Below are positions 5,222 through 5,296 of a stretch of 5,296 nucleotides of DNA, one piece after another. The notes under the pieces are model-generated. The model ran no database searches. It was not told the origin of the DNA and was given only the letters and a program-made list of their open reading frames with translations. The translations under genes were made by a program, and so were the position numbers. Positions within the stretch are counted from its first letter, which is position 1. Every line of letters begins with the position of its first letter. The stretch comes from Eubacterium sp. (GTDB lineage Bacteria > Bacillota > Clostridia > Oscillospirales > Acutalibacteraceae). The stretch covers positions 1 to 5,296 of the forward strand of contig JAFYFO010000021.1 of assembly GCA_017543725.1 (NCBI GenBank). Reading direction: 5' to 3'.

Positions 5222-5296
5222 GTGGCTCAAAAGGTAGTAGGTTTAATTAAACTTCAAATTCCTGCAGGCAAGGCAACACCGGCTCCTCCGGTTGGT
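5222..5296 (+). CDS. rplK: 50S ribosomal protein L11, N-terminal part (3' end outside window)
   Basis: The first 25 codons of L11, the protein at the GTPase-associated centre of the large subunit, are present. The sequence reads [20 protein letters not shown] and then APPVG, which matches the strongly conserved L11 N-terminus including the proline-rich helix cap PAPPVG. The start is GTG at 5222-5224. The TTG at 5220 is in another frame, and no ATG is available. Roughly 115 further residues lie beyond the window. L1 (rplA) is expected next, given the usual order and the L1-like leader upstream. Confidence 0.97.
   Translation, partial: MAQKVVGLIKLQIPAGKATPAPPVG

Overview
The window looks like a chromosomal core-genome segment from a low-to-moderate GC Gram-positive bacterium of the Clostridia. 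An uncultured gut-type Oscillospirales/Ruminococcaceae relative is my guess, not something I can prove. The reasons are near-perfect AGGAGG ribosome binding sites, AT-rich intergenic DNA, adjacent pyrB-pyrI genes, and the rpmG-secE-nusG-rplK order typical of Bacillota. The window is densely coded: no gap without a gene exceeds about 235 bases, and I see no tRNA, rRNA, CRISPR array, phage gene or transposase.

Layout. (1) Bases 2-894, plus strand: the 3' half of pyrB (catalytic subunit of aspartate carbamoyltransferase), overlapping by 4 bases with the complete pyrI (zinc-binding regulatory subunit). (2) Bases 895-975: a short intergenic region with two perfect 25-base direct repeats built from GCGAAAC units, running into a strong hairpin flanked by A and T runs. 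The hairpin can terminate transcription from both sides. (3) Bases 974-3735, minus strand: two different FAD-dependent oxidoreductases, probably one operon. HI0933/BaiN-like comes first and COG2509-like second, with 53 bases between them that hold a hairpin resembling a dispersed repeat. (4) Bases 3736-3968: a divergent promoter region. A good sigma-A type promoter faces right, and the leader of about 110 bases before rpmG has pairings that could be mutually exclusive. (5) Bases 3969-5296, plus strand: rpmG (L33), secE, nusG and the first 25 codons of rplK (L11). The nusG-rplK gap holds three hairpins, the last of which closely resembles the L1-binding site of 23S rRNA.

How it fits together. 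pyrBI makes carbamoyl-aspartate for pyrimidine synthesis and lets nucleotides control that step. The right-hand cluster is the standard translation/secretion/transcription-elongation block: a ribosomal protein, the SecYEG subunit SecE, the elongation factor NusG, and the L11-L1 operon. The L1-like leader suggests feedback control of rplK-rplA by free L1. The two flavoproteins have no assigned substrate.

I found no clearly new biological system. The best leads are the switch-like rpmG leader, the L1-mimic leader with its extra hairpins, and an unusual Thr/Glu-rich tail on SecE.
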